Assembly: GCF_041435335.1 (NCBI RefSeq)
Contig: NZ_CP108430.1
Location: 5,741,001 to 5,805,000 of the forward strand
DNA: 64,000 nt
Source: Streptomyces sp. NBC_01283
Lineage (GTDB): Bacteria; Actinomycetota; Actinomycetes; Streptomycetales; Streptomycetaceae
Reading direction: 5' to 3'
Shown here: piece after piece, positions 50,986 to 59,345 of the stretch
How positions within the stretch are numbered: position 1 is the first letter of the stretch
Layout of the letters: the number at the start of each line of letters is the position of its first letter
The notes under the pieces: generated by a model
Told to the model about the DNA's origin: nothing
The model's input: the letters and a program-made list of their open reading frames with translations, nothing else
Databases searched by the model: none
Position numbers and translations under genes: made by a program

Positions 50986-51744
50986 CTAGATCGCCAGGGA
51001 GAGCAGTACCGGCGCCGCCCCGCGGTTGAGCGTCTGGGCCGCCTCCCGCAGCCGGTGTGCGTGCTCCACCGGGAGGGAGAGTGCCAGGCAGCCGACCGCG
51101 GAGCCCGCGGTGATGGGGACGGCGGCGCAGACCGTCCCGACCGCGTACTCCTGGAGGTCGAGGACCGGGACCGTCGCGGGCTGGGCGGCGAGGCGGTTCA
51201 GCAGGACCCGCTCGTTCGTGATCGTCCGCGAGGTGAGGCGGGCCATCTTGTGGCGGGAGAGGTGGTCCCTGCGGCCGTTCAGGTCGAGCTGGGTCAGCAG
51301 GCTCTTGCCGACCGCGCTGGCGTGCGCGGAGGAGCGGAAGTCCACCCACTCGTTGACCTTCGGGGTACAGGGGCCGTCGGCGAAGTCGGTGATCTTGATT
51401 TCGCCGTCCTCGTACCTGCTGATGTAGACGGCCGCGCCGATCGAGTCGCGCAGCTCGTCGAGTGTGACCTTGAGCTTCTCCCGCAGGGCCTGGTCGCGGC
51501 GGTGAGCCGAGCCGAGGCGGGTGAGGGATGCGCCGGTCACATACGCACCGTCGGCCACCTGTTCGACGTACGCCTCGCGGCGCAGCATGCGGAGCAGGGC
51601 GGCGAGCTGGGGAGCGGGCAGTTTGGTCTGCCGGGCGAGCTCGGCGTCGGTCACGCCGGTCTCGTGCCGGGCGACGATCTCGAGCACCCGCAGGGCACTC
51701 TGCACCGAATGCTGCGGCGCGGTCGGCTCATGCTTCAGCGCCAC
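50986..51744 (-). CDS. IclR family transcriptional regulator
   Basis: 252 residues. Winged HTH at about 12-70 (SVQSALRVLEIVARHETGVT, then LARQTKLPAPQLAALLRML) and an IclR effector domain (about 85-250) ending VPITAGSAVGCLALSLPVE. The GTG at 51744 is supported by GGGGGAAG upstream. It lies just downstream of the Ehu-type transporter operon on the same strand and is the probable regulator of the transporter and the catabolic genes at 55-60 kb. Confidence 0.88.
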   Translation of the reverse strand: MALKHEPTAPQHSVQSALRVLEIVARHETGVTDAELARQTKLPAPQLAALLRMLRREAYVEQVADGAYVTGASLTRLGSAHRRDQALREKLKVTLDELRDSIGAAVYISRYEDGEIKITDFADGPCTPKVNEWVDFRSSAHASAVGKSLLTQLDLNGRRDHLSRHKMARLTSRTITNERVLLNRLAAQPATVPVLDLQEYAVGTVCAAVPITAGSAVGCLALSLPVEHAHRLREAAQTLNRGAAPVLLSLAI

Positions 51745-51932
51745 GGCTTCCCCCTGCGTGGAACGGTTCCGGACAGCTGGGCTCCGTCCCACGATAGCCG
51801 CCAAGAGGTCGATATGGAGCGGCTGTTGACGAGATTGGTGGCGCGTTCCGGCTCCGTCAGCAGGAACGCGCCACTCTGGCATATGCCAGCGTCACCACCC
51901 AAGGCCATAGCCTGCGTGGTTACGGAGCGCGG

Positions 51933-52745
51933 TCACAGGACTGCGCTGAGGAATTCCCTGGTCCGCTCGTGCTCGGGCTCGGTGAAGATCTTCTCCGGCG
52001 TCCCGGACTCGATGACCCGGCCGGAGTCGAACATCAGGACCTGGTCCGAGATGTCACGGGCGAAGTTCATCTCGTGGGTCACGCAGAGCATCGTGATGTC
52101 CGTGGTGTGCGCGATGTCCCGCAGGACGTCGAGGACACCCGCCACCAGCTCGGGGTCGAGCGCGGACGTGACCTCGTCCAGGAGCAGCACCTGCGGGCGC
52201 ATCGCCAGGGCACGCGCGATGGCGACGCGCTGCTGCTGGCCGCCGGAGAGCTGGTTCGGGTACTTGTCGATGTGCTCGGTGAGCCCGACCAGCTCAAGGA
52301 GCTCGCGGGCGCGCTGCTCGGCCTCGTCCTTGGACAGGCCGAGCACCTGGACCGGCGCCTCGGTGATGTTCCGCAGGACCTTCATGTTCGGGAAGAGGTT
52401 GAACTGCTGGAACACCATCCCGATGTTCTTGCGGACCTCGCGGACGTACTTCTCGCCCGCCGGCACGAGCTTGCCGTTCTTCTCCTCGTGCGTGAGGTAG
52501 CGCCCGCCGACCTTGATGGTGCCCTCCTCGGGCTTCATCAGGGTCATGAGGAGCCGCAGGATCGTGGTCTTGCCGGATCCGGAGGGGCCGATCAGCGTGA
52601 CGTGCTTGCCCGAGTCCACGGAGAAGTCGAGCTCGTCCAGGACCGTGTTCGAGCCGAACCTCTTGGTGACCTTGTCGAAGCGGATCAGCTCGCTGCCGTC
52701 GACCGCCGGGTTGGCCGTTTCCTTGGGGGTGGTTTCAGACGACAA
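51933..52745 (-). CDS. ehuA: Ehu-type ABC transporter ATPase
   Basis: 270 residues, polar amino-acid type ATPase: Walker A GPSGSGKTT (about 50), Q-loop VFQQFNLFPNM, signature LSGGQQQR, Walker B LLLDEVTSALD. The longer loop HEEKNGKLVPAGEKYVREVR fits the EhuA branch. The start is probably TTG at 52745, overlapping the preceding permease by 11 bases; there is no nearby ATG or GTG. Gene order B-C-D-A matches ectoine/hydroxyectoine importers. Confidence 0.85.
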   Translation of the reverse strand: MSSETTPKETANPAVDGSELIRFDKVTKRFGSNTVLDELDFSVDSGKHVTLIGPSGSGKTTILRLLMTLMKPEEGTIKVGGRYLTHEEKNGKLVPAGEKYVREVRKNIGMVFQQFNLFPNMKVLRNITEAPVQVLGLSKDEAEQRARELLELVGLTEHIDKYPNQLSGGQQQRVAIARALAMRPQVLLLDEVTSALDPELVAGVLDVLRDIAHTTDITMLCVTHEMNFARDISDQVLMFDSGRVIESGTPEKIFTEPEHERTREFLSAVL

Positions 52746-53400
52746 GACGACGCTCCAGAGCTCGCAGGAGAAGGGAGGACGGATAGGCGATGACGATGAA
52801 GGCCACACCGACGACGGTCAGGGCCTCGGTGTACTGGAAGGTCTGCGCCGCCTCGAGACGCGCCTGCTGCAGCAGTTCGAGGACGCCGATGCTGGCGAGC
52901 AGCGGGGTGTCCTTCAGCATCGCGATGACGTAGTTGCCGAGCGCGGGGATCACGCGGCGGATGGCCTGCGGAAGGATCACCGCGGTCCACGTGTGGCGGT
53001 AGGGCAGGCTCAGCGCCCTGGCCGCCTCCCACTGCCCGACGGGAACGGCCTCGATGCCCGCGCGGTAGACCTGTGCGGTGTACGTCGAGTAGTGCAGGCC
53101 GATCGCGATGACGCCGGTCGTCAGCGCGGAGAACTGGATGTCCCACTCCGGCAGCACGAAGAACAGGAAGAACAGCTGCACCAGCAGCGGGGTGTTGCGG
53201 ATGAACTCGGTGATGATGCCGACCGGCCACCGCACGAAGCGGCTCGGCGCGCGGAACGCGAGCGCCCACACCAGGCCGACCGAGAAGGAGATCAGCGAAC
53301 CGAGGGCGAGGATCTGCAGGGTGGTGAGGACGCCGTCCCAGAAGTGCGGCATGAAGTCGGAGACCGCGCCCCAGTCCCACTTGTCAGCAGCGATGATCAT
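52735..53400 (-). CDS. ehuD: Ehu-type ABC permease D
   Basis: 221 residues, five or six helices, EAA loop EAARALSLPYRHTWTAVILPQAIR. The N-terminus WDWGAVSDFMPHFWDGVLTT is characteristic of EhuD. Overlaps the C permease gene by 4 bases and the ATPase gene by 11. It forms a heterodimer channel with the C permease. Confidence 0.88.
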   Translation of the reverse strand: MIIAADKWDWGAVSDFMPHFWDGVLTTLQILALGSLISFSVGLVWALAFRAPSRFVRWPVGIITEFIRNTPLLVQLFFLFFVLPEWDIQFSALTTGVIAIGLHYSTYTAQVYRAGIEAVPVGQWEAARALSLPYRHTWTAVILPQAIRRVIPALGNYVIAMLKDTPLLASIGVLELLQQARLEAAQTFQYTEALTVVGVAFIVIAYPSSLLLRALERRLVV

Positions 53401-54137
53401 GCGCCGGTGCCTCCGCCCTTCGGGATCTGTGCAACTTGCATCTCCTGACGCCAGCTGAGCTTGGACATCAGGCCCCGGGACTCGGTCTTCTGCCCGATCC
53501 CGGCCTTGGTCTTGCGCTCCAGGGCGCGCATCCCGCGGGTCAGCAGGAAGGCGAGCACGAAGTAGATGACCAGCGAGATCGTGTAGATCTCCGCGCTCTC
53601 CGTGGTCGCGAGGCGCACGAGGTACGCGGCGAAGGACACGTCACCGATACCGAGCAGCGAGACCAGGGCGGTGCCCTTGAGGAGCTCGACCAGCAGGTTC
53701 GAGAACGGCGGGATCATCTCCGGAATGGCCTGCGGCAGCAGGACGAGACGCATCCGCTGCCAGGGGCTGAAGCTCAGCGCGACCCCCGCCTCGCGCTGCG
53801 CCGGCGCCACCGCGTTGAGCGAGCCACGCACGATCTCGGCGCCGTAGGCACCGTAGGAGAGTCCGAGGGCGAGCACGGCCGCCCACATCGGGACGAGCGC
53901 CCAGCCCACGAGCTGCGGAAGGACGAAGAAGATCCAGAACATCAGCACCAGCGAAGAGGTGCCGCGGAAGATCTCGGTGTAGAAACCGGCGAGGAAGCGC
54001 ACGGTGCGCAGCCGGTGGGTGCGGGCCATGCCGATGCCGAAGGCGACGACGGTGGCCAGGGCCGCGCTGTAGATCGTCAGCTGGATGGTGATCCAGATAC
54101 CGGGCAGAACCCAGTGTTCCCACAGTCCCGCTGTCAT
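53397..54137 (-). CDS. ehuC: Ehu-type ABC permease C
   Basis: 246 residues. Helices begin at VLPGIWITIQLTIYSAALAT, and the EAA loop is EAGVALSFSPWQRMRLVLLP. It starts MTAGLWEHWVLPG, and the ATG overlaps the ehuB stop by 4 bases. The basic C-terminal 40-residue tail is longer than usual for His/Glu/Gln permeases but seen in EhuC. Confidence 0.88.
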   Translation of the reverse strand: MTAGLWEHWVLPGIWITIQLTIYSAALATVVAFGIGMARTHRLRTVRFLAGFYTEIFRGTSSLVLMFWIFFVLPQLVGWALVPMWAAVLALGLSYGAYGAEIVRGSLNAVAPAQREAGVALSFSPWQRMRLVLLPQAIPEMIPPFSNLLVELLKGTALVSLLGIGDVSFAAYLVRLATTESAEIYTISLVIYFVLAFLLTRGMRALERKTKAGIGQKTESRGLMSKLSWRQEMQVAQIPKGGGTGA

Positions 54138-55084
54138 TTGCACAGCTCCTCTGCGGTGAGCGTGGTCATCTCGTCCTTCGTGAAGCCGAACGGCTTCAGG
54201 ATCCGGAAGAGCTCGCCGCTCTTCTTCATCTTGTGGATCTCGACGTTGAAGGCATCGCGCAGCTCCGTGTCGGTGGGCCGGAAGGTGAAGCCGCCGCCGT
54301 CGATCTGCTTCTCGCCGTCGACGACCGGGGCGAAGGCCTCGGTGGCCTCCGCCTTGGTGCTCTTGCGGACCACTCCGCGGCCGGTCAGCGCGGTGCCGGC
54401 GAAGAAGTCGATGCGCCCGGCCTCGACGGCGTTCATGCCCGCGACCGGGTCCTGATAGATGGCGATGTCGTCCCGCTTGTAACCCGCGGCGATCCCGTAG
54501 TCGATCTCCGCGTAGGCAGGGCCCGTGCCCATCTTCGCCTTCGCCTTGAAGGCGTCCTGGTAGTTGAAGAGCTTCTTCGGGTTGCCCTTGCGGACGATGA
54601 AGGAGTCCAGCATCTGGTACTCGGGGTCGGAGAAGATGACCTGCTGACAGCGCTCTTTGTTGATGTACATCCCCGCCGAGACCACATCGAACTGCTGCGT
54701 GGTCAGGCCCGGAATGAGCGAGCCGAACTCGGTGGCCACGGGCTGGACCTTGGGGACGCCCAGGCGTTTGAAGATCACTTTCGCGAGCTCCACCGCCTCA
54801 CCGGTGAAGGCCCCGTCCTCGTCGATGTACCCGTACGGCGCCTCACCCGCGATCCCGAGCCGTACGGTGCCCTGCGACTTCAGGCGCGCCAGGGTGTCTC
54901 CCGTGGGCACCTTGCTGCAGCCCGTGACGCCGAGCGTGCCCACCGCGCCTACCGCGGCCGCGCCGAACAGGAGTGATCGTCGGCGGACCCCGGTGTTCCT
55001 GGGGGCCGCGCTCGGTCCCGCGCCGTGGACGCGGGAGCTCTCTGTCTCATTGCTCTCTGGGTCGTTCCAAAGTGGTGGAGCCAT
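54134..55084 (-). CDS. ehuB: Ehu-type solute-binding lipoprotein
   Basis: 316 residues. The N-terminus combines a twin-arginine-like RRRSLLFG and the lipobox VTGCSK (Cys near 50), so it is exported and lipid-anchored. The type II binding fold opens QGTVRLGIAGEAPYGYIDED, and TTQQFDVVSAGMYINKERCQ is the EhuB signature region. Known EhuB binds ectoine and hydroxyectoine. Ectoine catabolic genes (eutBCDE) are absent here, so another zwitterionic ligand is possible. Confidence 0.88.
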   Translation of the reverse strand: MAPPLWNDPESNETESSRVHGAGPSAAPRNTGVRRRSLLFGAAAVGAVGTLGVTGCSKVPTGDTLARLKSQGTVRLGIAGEAPYGYIDEDGAFTGEAVELAKVIFKRLGVPKVQPVATEFGSLIPGLTTQQFDVVSAGMYINKERCQQVIFSDPEYQMLDSFIVRKGNPKKLFNYQDAFKAKAKMGTGPAYAEIDYGIAAGYKRDDIAIYQDPVAGMNAVEAGRIDFFAGTALTGRGVVRKSTKAEATEAFAPVVDGEKQIDGGGFTFRPTDTELRDAFNVEIHKMKKSGELFRILKPFGFTKDEMTTLTAEELCK

Positions 55085-55181
55085 GGGCGCGCGGCTACCC
55101 GACTCGACGCGGAATATGCGGGCCAATTTCGGCCCCTGATGCAATCGTTGTGGTCTTGACCCAGGGAGGAGCATGGGACAC

Positions 55182-55682
55182 ATGGCAGACCGATTCATCG
55201 AAGTCTCCCTCGCCAAGCGAGGAGTTCAGTGCACGGCAAAGCTGCTCGACGACCGGGCCCCGTTGACCTGCGCGGCGGTGTGGGAGGCGCTTCCGCTCAG
55301 CGAGGACGTCTATCACGCGAAGTACGCCCGCAATGAGATCTACGCCCTCTTTCCGGCTTTCGCGGACCGTGAGCCGCCGCTGGAGAACCCGACAGTCACC
55401 CCCATTCCCGGTGACCTCTGCTATTTCTCCTTCAACGGGACGCAGTTGGGCACACAGGCCTATGGGTACGAACCGGCCGCCGACGTCAAGGCGGGCGCCA
55501 CGGTCGTCGACCTCGCCCTCTTCTACGAGCGCAACAACCTGCTGCTCAACGGCGACGTCGGCTGGGTCCCCGGCATCGTCTGGGGTCAGGTGGTCGAGGG
55601 CCTCGACCAGATGGCCGAGGCCTGCAACGACCTGTGGCGCGCGGGCGCGCAGGGCGAGACGCTGAATTTCCGCAGAGCGTAG
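55182..55682 (+). CDS. DUF3830 family protein
   Basis: 166 residues of a small cyclophilin-like beta-barrel family. MADRFIEVSLAKRGVQCTAK, then LTCAAVWEALPLSEDVYHAKYARNE split across strands, GDLCYFSFNG and YERNNLLLNGDVGWVPG are typical. Function unknown. It is regularly seen beside amidases and Asp/Glu racemase-like genes. GGGAGGAG precedes both ATG 55173 and 55182; spacing favours the latter. Divergent from the transporter operon with about 97 bases between. Confidence 0.8.
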   Translation: MADRFIEVSLAKRGVQCTAKLLDDRAPLTCAAVWEALPLSEDVYHAKYARNEIYALFPAFADREPPLENPTVTPIPGDLCYFSFNGTQLGTQAYGYEPAADVKAGATVVDLALFYERNNLLLNGDVGWVPGIVWGQVVEGLDQMAEACNDLWRAGAQGETLNFRRA

Positions 55683-55697
55683 GACCCGCCGACTGAC

Positions 55698-57101
55698 TCA
55701 GCTCGTGGCCGGCGGCGCGATCCTCGCGCCGCCCGCTTCGTACAGCGCGTGCGCGGCCCGCAGGACGAGTGCGTCGGCGTGCCGCGCCCCCACGATCTGC
55801 ACCCCGATCGGCAGCCCCTCCCGGTCCACCCCGCAGGGGACGGTCGCGGCCGGCTGCTGCGTCAGGTTGAAGGGGTACGTGAACGGCGTCCATCCGGTCC
55901 ACCGGCGATGGCCGGAACCTTTCGGTACCTCCGCCCCCGCCTCGAACGCGGTGATCGGCAACGTCGGAGTGACCAGCAGGTCGTACGTCTGGTGGAAGCG
56001 GCCCATGCGACGGCCCAGCTCCATGCGTACGTCAACTGCGGCGAGGTAGTCGAGCGCGCTGTACCGGGCGCCCTGCGCACAGATCTCGCGCAGCCCCGCG
56101 TCGAGCAACTCCCGCTGGGCGGGCGGCAGATGCTGGGTCACCCGCGCGGCGCCGCTGAACCACAGCGTGTGGAAGGCCTCCACCGGGTCCGTGAAGTCGG
56201 GGTCCGTCTCCTCGACGTACGCACCCTGCGCGGCAAGGGACTCCACCGCCTGCCGCACCGAGGCGGCGACCGCGGGCCGCACCGCGACCTGGCCGCCGAG
56301 CGAGGGTGAGTACGCGATGCGCAGTCCGCGTACGCCGCCTTCGATACCCGTGCGGAAGCTGCCCGCCACCGGGCCGAGCTGCGACCAGTCGCGCGGGTCG
56401 GGGCCGCTGATGACGTCCATCATCAGGGCCGCGTCCGCCGCGTCCCGCGTCATCGGCCCGACGTGCGCCAGCGTGCCGAACGCGGACGCGGGATACAGCG
56501 GCACCCGCCCGTACGTCGGCTTCAGCGCGAAGATCCCGCAGAAGGCGCCCGGGATCCGCACCGAGCCGCCGCCGTCCGTGCCGAGCGACAACGGCGCCGC
56601 GCCGAGCGCCACGGCCGCCGCGCTGCCCCCGCTGGAGCCGCCCGCGGTGCGCGAGGTGTCGTACGGATTGCGCGTGACCCCGCTCTGCGGGCTGTCCGTG
56701 ACGCCCTTCCAGCCGAACTCGGGCGTCGTCGTCTTGCCGATGAACACCGCGCCGTGCTCACGGAGCCGCGCCACCGACGGCGCGTCCTCGTCCCACGTCC
56801 CCTCCGTACGCACGGTCTTCGAGCCCCGTAGCGTCGGGCCCCCGCGCTGCAGCAGGATGTCCTTGACCGAGACGGGAACCCCGTCCAGCAGGCCCTGCGG
56901 CTCACCGCTCCGCCACCGCGCGGCGCTCGACTCGGCCTGCGCGAGGGCCTCTTCGCCGTCGATGCGCACGAAGGCGTTCACCGCGGGCTGCACTTCCGCG
57001 GCCCTGGCCAGGGCCGCCCGTGTCGCGTCGACCGGACTGAATTCGCCCTTGCGATAGGCGTCGACGAGTTGTACCGCGGTGAGATCCGTGAGCTCGGTCA
57101 T
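55698..57101 (-). CDS. Amidase signature family amidase
   Basis: 467 residues. The Ser-cisSer-Lys triad is visible: Lys80 in VPVSVKDILL, cis-Ser156 in TAGGSSGGS, and nucleophile Ser180 in GTDGGGSVRIP. It hydrolyses a carboxamide or related C-N bond to acid and ammonia in the cytosol. Clustered with an Ehu-type importer, DUF3830, a D-2-hydroxyacid dehydrogenase and two maleate isomerase-like genes, it may open the imported compound. Convergent with the DUF3830 gene, 15 bases apart. Confidence 0.88.
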   Translation of the reverse strand: MTELTDLTAVQLVDAYRKGEFSPVDATRAALARAAEVQPAVNAFVRIDGEEALAQAESSAARWRSGEPQGLLDGVPVSVKDILLQRGGPTLRGSKTVRTEGTWDEDAPSVARLREHGAVFIGKTTTPEFGWKGVTDSPQSGVTRNPYDTSRTAGGSSGGSAAAVALGAAPLSLGTDGGGSVRIPGAFCGIFALKPTYGRVPLYPASAFGTLAHVGPMTRDAADAALMMDVISGPDPRDWSQLGPVAGSFRTGIEGGVRGLRIAYSPSLGGQVAVRPAVAASVRQAVESLAAQGAYVEETDPDFTDPVEAFHTLWFSGAARVTQHLPPAQRELLDAGLREICAQGARYSALDYLAAVDVRMELGRRMGRFHQTYDLLVTPTLPITAFEAGAEVPKGSGHRRWTGWTPFTYPFNLTQQPAATVPCGVDREGLPIGVQIVGARHADALVLRAAHALYEAGGARIAPPATS

Positions 57102-57140
57102 GCACGCTCCTCAAGGGGGAGGGAAGTGGCTCGCCTCAGG

Positions 57141-57205
57141 GGGAATCGGCCAGCCGATCGGCCGGCGAACCGGCCGGGGAATCGGCCAGCCAATCGGCCG
57201 GGGAG
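57141..57205. repeat. AATCGGCC-type tandem repeat
   Basis: About five imperfect 12-base units built on AATCGGCCAGCC and GATCGGCCGG, between the amidase and dehydrogenase genes. It can form multiple CCGGCCGG hairpins. No gene. Confidence 0.75.
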
Positions 57206-57208
57206 TGA

Positions 57209-58165
57209 TCAATTCCCCGGTACATACCCACGTTTCTTGTCGACCACGTTGGCAAGAGGCCGCCCGGCCGCCCACTCCTCGTACAACTCGACGAACTGCG
57301 CGCCCAGTTCATCGCGCCAGCCCACCGTGTCGCCGCTCATGTGCGGGGACACGATCAGGCCCGGCGCCGTCCACAGCGGGCTGTCCGCCGGCAGCGGCTC
57401 GTGCTCGAAGACGTCGAGCGCCGCGCCCGCGATCCACCGCTTCGACAGGGCCGCCGCGAGATCGTCCTCCACGACGAGCGCGCCACGCCCGATGTTGATG
57501 AAACGCGCCGACGGCTGCATCATCCCGAAGCGCCGCTCGTCGAACATGCCGCGCGTGTCGTCCGTGAGGGGCGCCGCGCACACCACCCAGTCCGCGCGCG
57601 CCATCAGCCGGTCGAGCTCGTCGGGGCCGTGGACGCCGTTGCGCGCGCTGCGCCCCACCAGGGCGGTGATGATCCCGAGGCCCTTCAGCATCCGGACGAT
57701 GGCGTGTCCGATCGGCCCCGAACCCACGACACACGCGCGCGTACGGGCGACTCGCTGGGTCTCGCGGTGCTGCCAGGTGCGCTCGCCCTGGAGCCGGAGG
57801 GTGTGCGGCAGGTCCTTGGCCATGGCCAGGACGAGGGCCGCCACGTACTCGGCGATCGGCTGGTCGAAGACGCCACGGGCGTTCGTCACCAGCGTGTCGG
57901 ACTCGGCGAGCTCCGGGCACATGAGCCGGTCCACGCCCGCGCTCGCAGTGTGCACCCAGCGCGGGCGCGGGCCCTCACCCGGCCAGGCGAGCCGCACCGC
58001 GTCCGAGAGGAAGTCCCAGACCAGCAGCACATCGGCGTGGGGCAGTTGGGCCGCAAGGGTGTCCGCGTCGGCGTGCAGCACCCGAACGCGGCCGGTCAGG
58101 CTGCCGAGACGGGGCGGCGGGGCGGGGGACGGGGCGTCAAGGACCAGAACGGTTGTGTCGGACAT
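57209..58165 (-). CDS. D-isomer-specific 2-hydroxyacid dehydrogenase
   Basis: 318 residues. NAD-binding motif VVGSGPIGHAIVRML at about 138, NIGRGALV segment, Glu in DVFEHEPLP, and catalytic His in SPHMSGDT. It would reduce or oxidise a 2-oxo/2-hydroxy acid in the cytosol. ATG 58165 follows GAAGG on its strand. Longer in-frame starts add a Ser/Glu-rich repeat (GTCGATTCGGA repeated at 58177-58200) and were rejected. Same strand as the amidase, 107 bases apart across a repeat. Confidence 0.85.
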   Translation of the reverse strand: MSDTTVLVLDAPSPAPPPRLGSLTGRVRVLHADADTLAAQLPHADVLLVWDFLSDAVRLAWPGEGPRPRWVHTASAGVDRLMCPELAESDTLVTNARGVFDQPIAEYVAALVLAMAKDLPHTLRLQGERTWQHRETQRVARTRACVVGSGPIGHAIVRMLKGLGIITALVGRSARNGVHGPDELDRLMARADWVVCAAPLTDDTRGMFDERRFGMMQPSARFINIGRGALVVEDDLAAALSKRWIAGAALDVFEHEPLPADSPLWTAPGLIVSPHMSGDTVGWRDELGAQFVELYEEWAAGRPLANVVDKKRGYVPGN

Positions 58166-58496
58166 CGGGGCCTTCGTCGATTCGGAGGTCGATTCGGACA
58201 TCGAGGAGAAACCGTTTCGCAATGAGAGTCCGCTTCCCTGAGATTTGTGTCGGCCAGAGCCGTCTGAGATGCGCGGATTGACCACGCTCGCACCTGAAAC
58301 TACCTTCGTCAACAGAGGTGCTCTATCACAAGCACCCCACGACTGAGTACTCTCCGTATGAGGTCATAGCACTCTCTGTAGCGCTTCCTTGGCGCCTTCT
58401 GCCCCATCCCGACGTCCCGGCGCGTCGCCGGTTCCGCATCTCCCGGCCCCCGGCCGGTCCCTCCATTGCACGCACGCACGAACTTGGGGCCTGCTC
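58166..58496. promoter_or_regulatory. Divergent promoter region with operator-like dyad
   Basis: 331 bases between the dehydrogenase and the first maleate isomerase-like gene, with an A/T-richer core at 58300-58380. It contains the perfect dyad GGTGCT-n8-AGCACC (58317-58336) and the palindrome GAGTACTC (about 58344-58351). These are candidates for the IclR or another regulator. No gene seen. Confidence 0.5.
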
Positions 58497-59333
58497 ATGG
58501 ACGTCTCCTTCCTCGGCGGACCACACCCTCAACGCGGTGTAGGTGTCGTCGCCCCTTTCGACTTCGCCCTCGACCGAGAGCTCTGGCGCTGGGTGCCGGA
58601 CGAGGTCTCCCTCCATCTGACACGCACTCCGTACGTGCCCGTCGAGGTAAGCCTTGACCTGGCACGACTCGTCAGCGAGCACGAGACGCTCGGCGAGGCG
58701 GTGCGCGCCCTGAGCGCCGCCGAACCCGAAGTTCTCGCCTACGCCTGCACGTCCGGCAGCTTCGTCGGCGGCATCGCCGGCGAGCGCGCGATGTGCGAGG
58801 CCATGCACCGCGAGGGCGCGGTCTCCGCGGTCACCACATCGGGCGCGCTGCTCGAAGCGCTCGAGGATCTGGGCGCGCGGCGCATCGCGCTCGTCACGCC
58901 CTACACCTGGTCGGTGACCCAGTCCCTCGAGGAGTACCTGGCCGAATCGGGTGTGTCCGTCACCGGCCGTGCCTACCTGGGCCTGACCAGGCACATCTGG
59001 AAAGTGCCCTACAAGGACGTGGCGGAGATGGCGCGGCGCGCGGTGCTCGGCGGGGCCGACGCGCTGTTCATCAGCTGCACCAACCTCGCGACGTACGACG
59101 TCATTCCGCAGCTGGAGGCCGAGCTGCGGATGCCGGTGATCTCCGCGAACCAGGTGACGATGTGGTCCGCCCTGCGCCGTCTGGGTACGCATGCGGTAGG
59201 GCCCTACCAGGCGCTGATCAATCCGAGCGCCAGGCCGGGCGCGGGTCCGGTCGCCGGGCCCGGCGAACTGCCGGGCGTGGTGCCGCTCGATCCGCCCCAG
59301 GGCCTGCCCGAAGGACCACCAACGCTGCCTTGA
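58497..59333 (+). CDS. Maleate cis-trans isomerase / Asp-Glu racemase-like enzyme
   Basis: 278 residues. Two half-domains each supply a cysteine: Cys84 in AYACTSGSF and Cys194 in FISCTNLATYD, the pair used by maleate isomerase and Asp/Glu racemases. SANQVTMWSALR in the C-terminal half is conserved in maleate isomerases and arylmalonate decarboxylase relatives. Substrate is inferred only. The C-terminal 35 residues are Pro/Gly-rich. The next gene is a diverged paralogue 12 bases on. Confidence 0.82.
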   Translation: MDVSFLGGPHPQRGVGVVAPFDFALDRELWRWVPDEVSLHLTRTPYVPVEVSLDLARLVSEHETLGEAVRALSAAEPEVLAYACTSGSFVGGIAGERAMCEAMHREGAVSAVTTSGALLEALEDLGARRIALVTPYTWSVTQSLEEYLAESGVSVTGRAYLGLTRHIWKVPYKDVAEMARRAVLGGADALFISCTNLATYDVIPQLEAELRMPVISANQVTMWSALRRLGTHAVGPYQALINPSARPGAGPVAGPGELPGVVPLDPPQGLPEGPPTLP

Positions 59334-59345
59334 AGGAGGCTGGAA

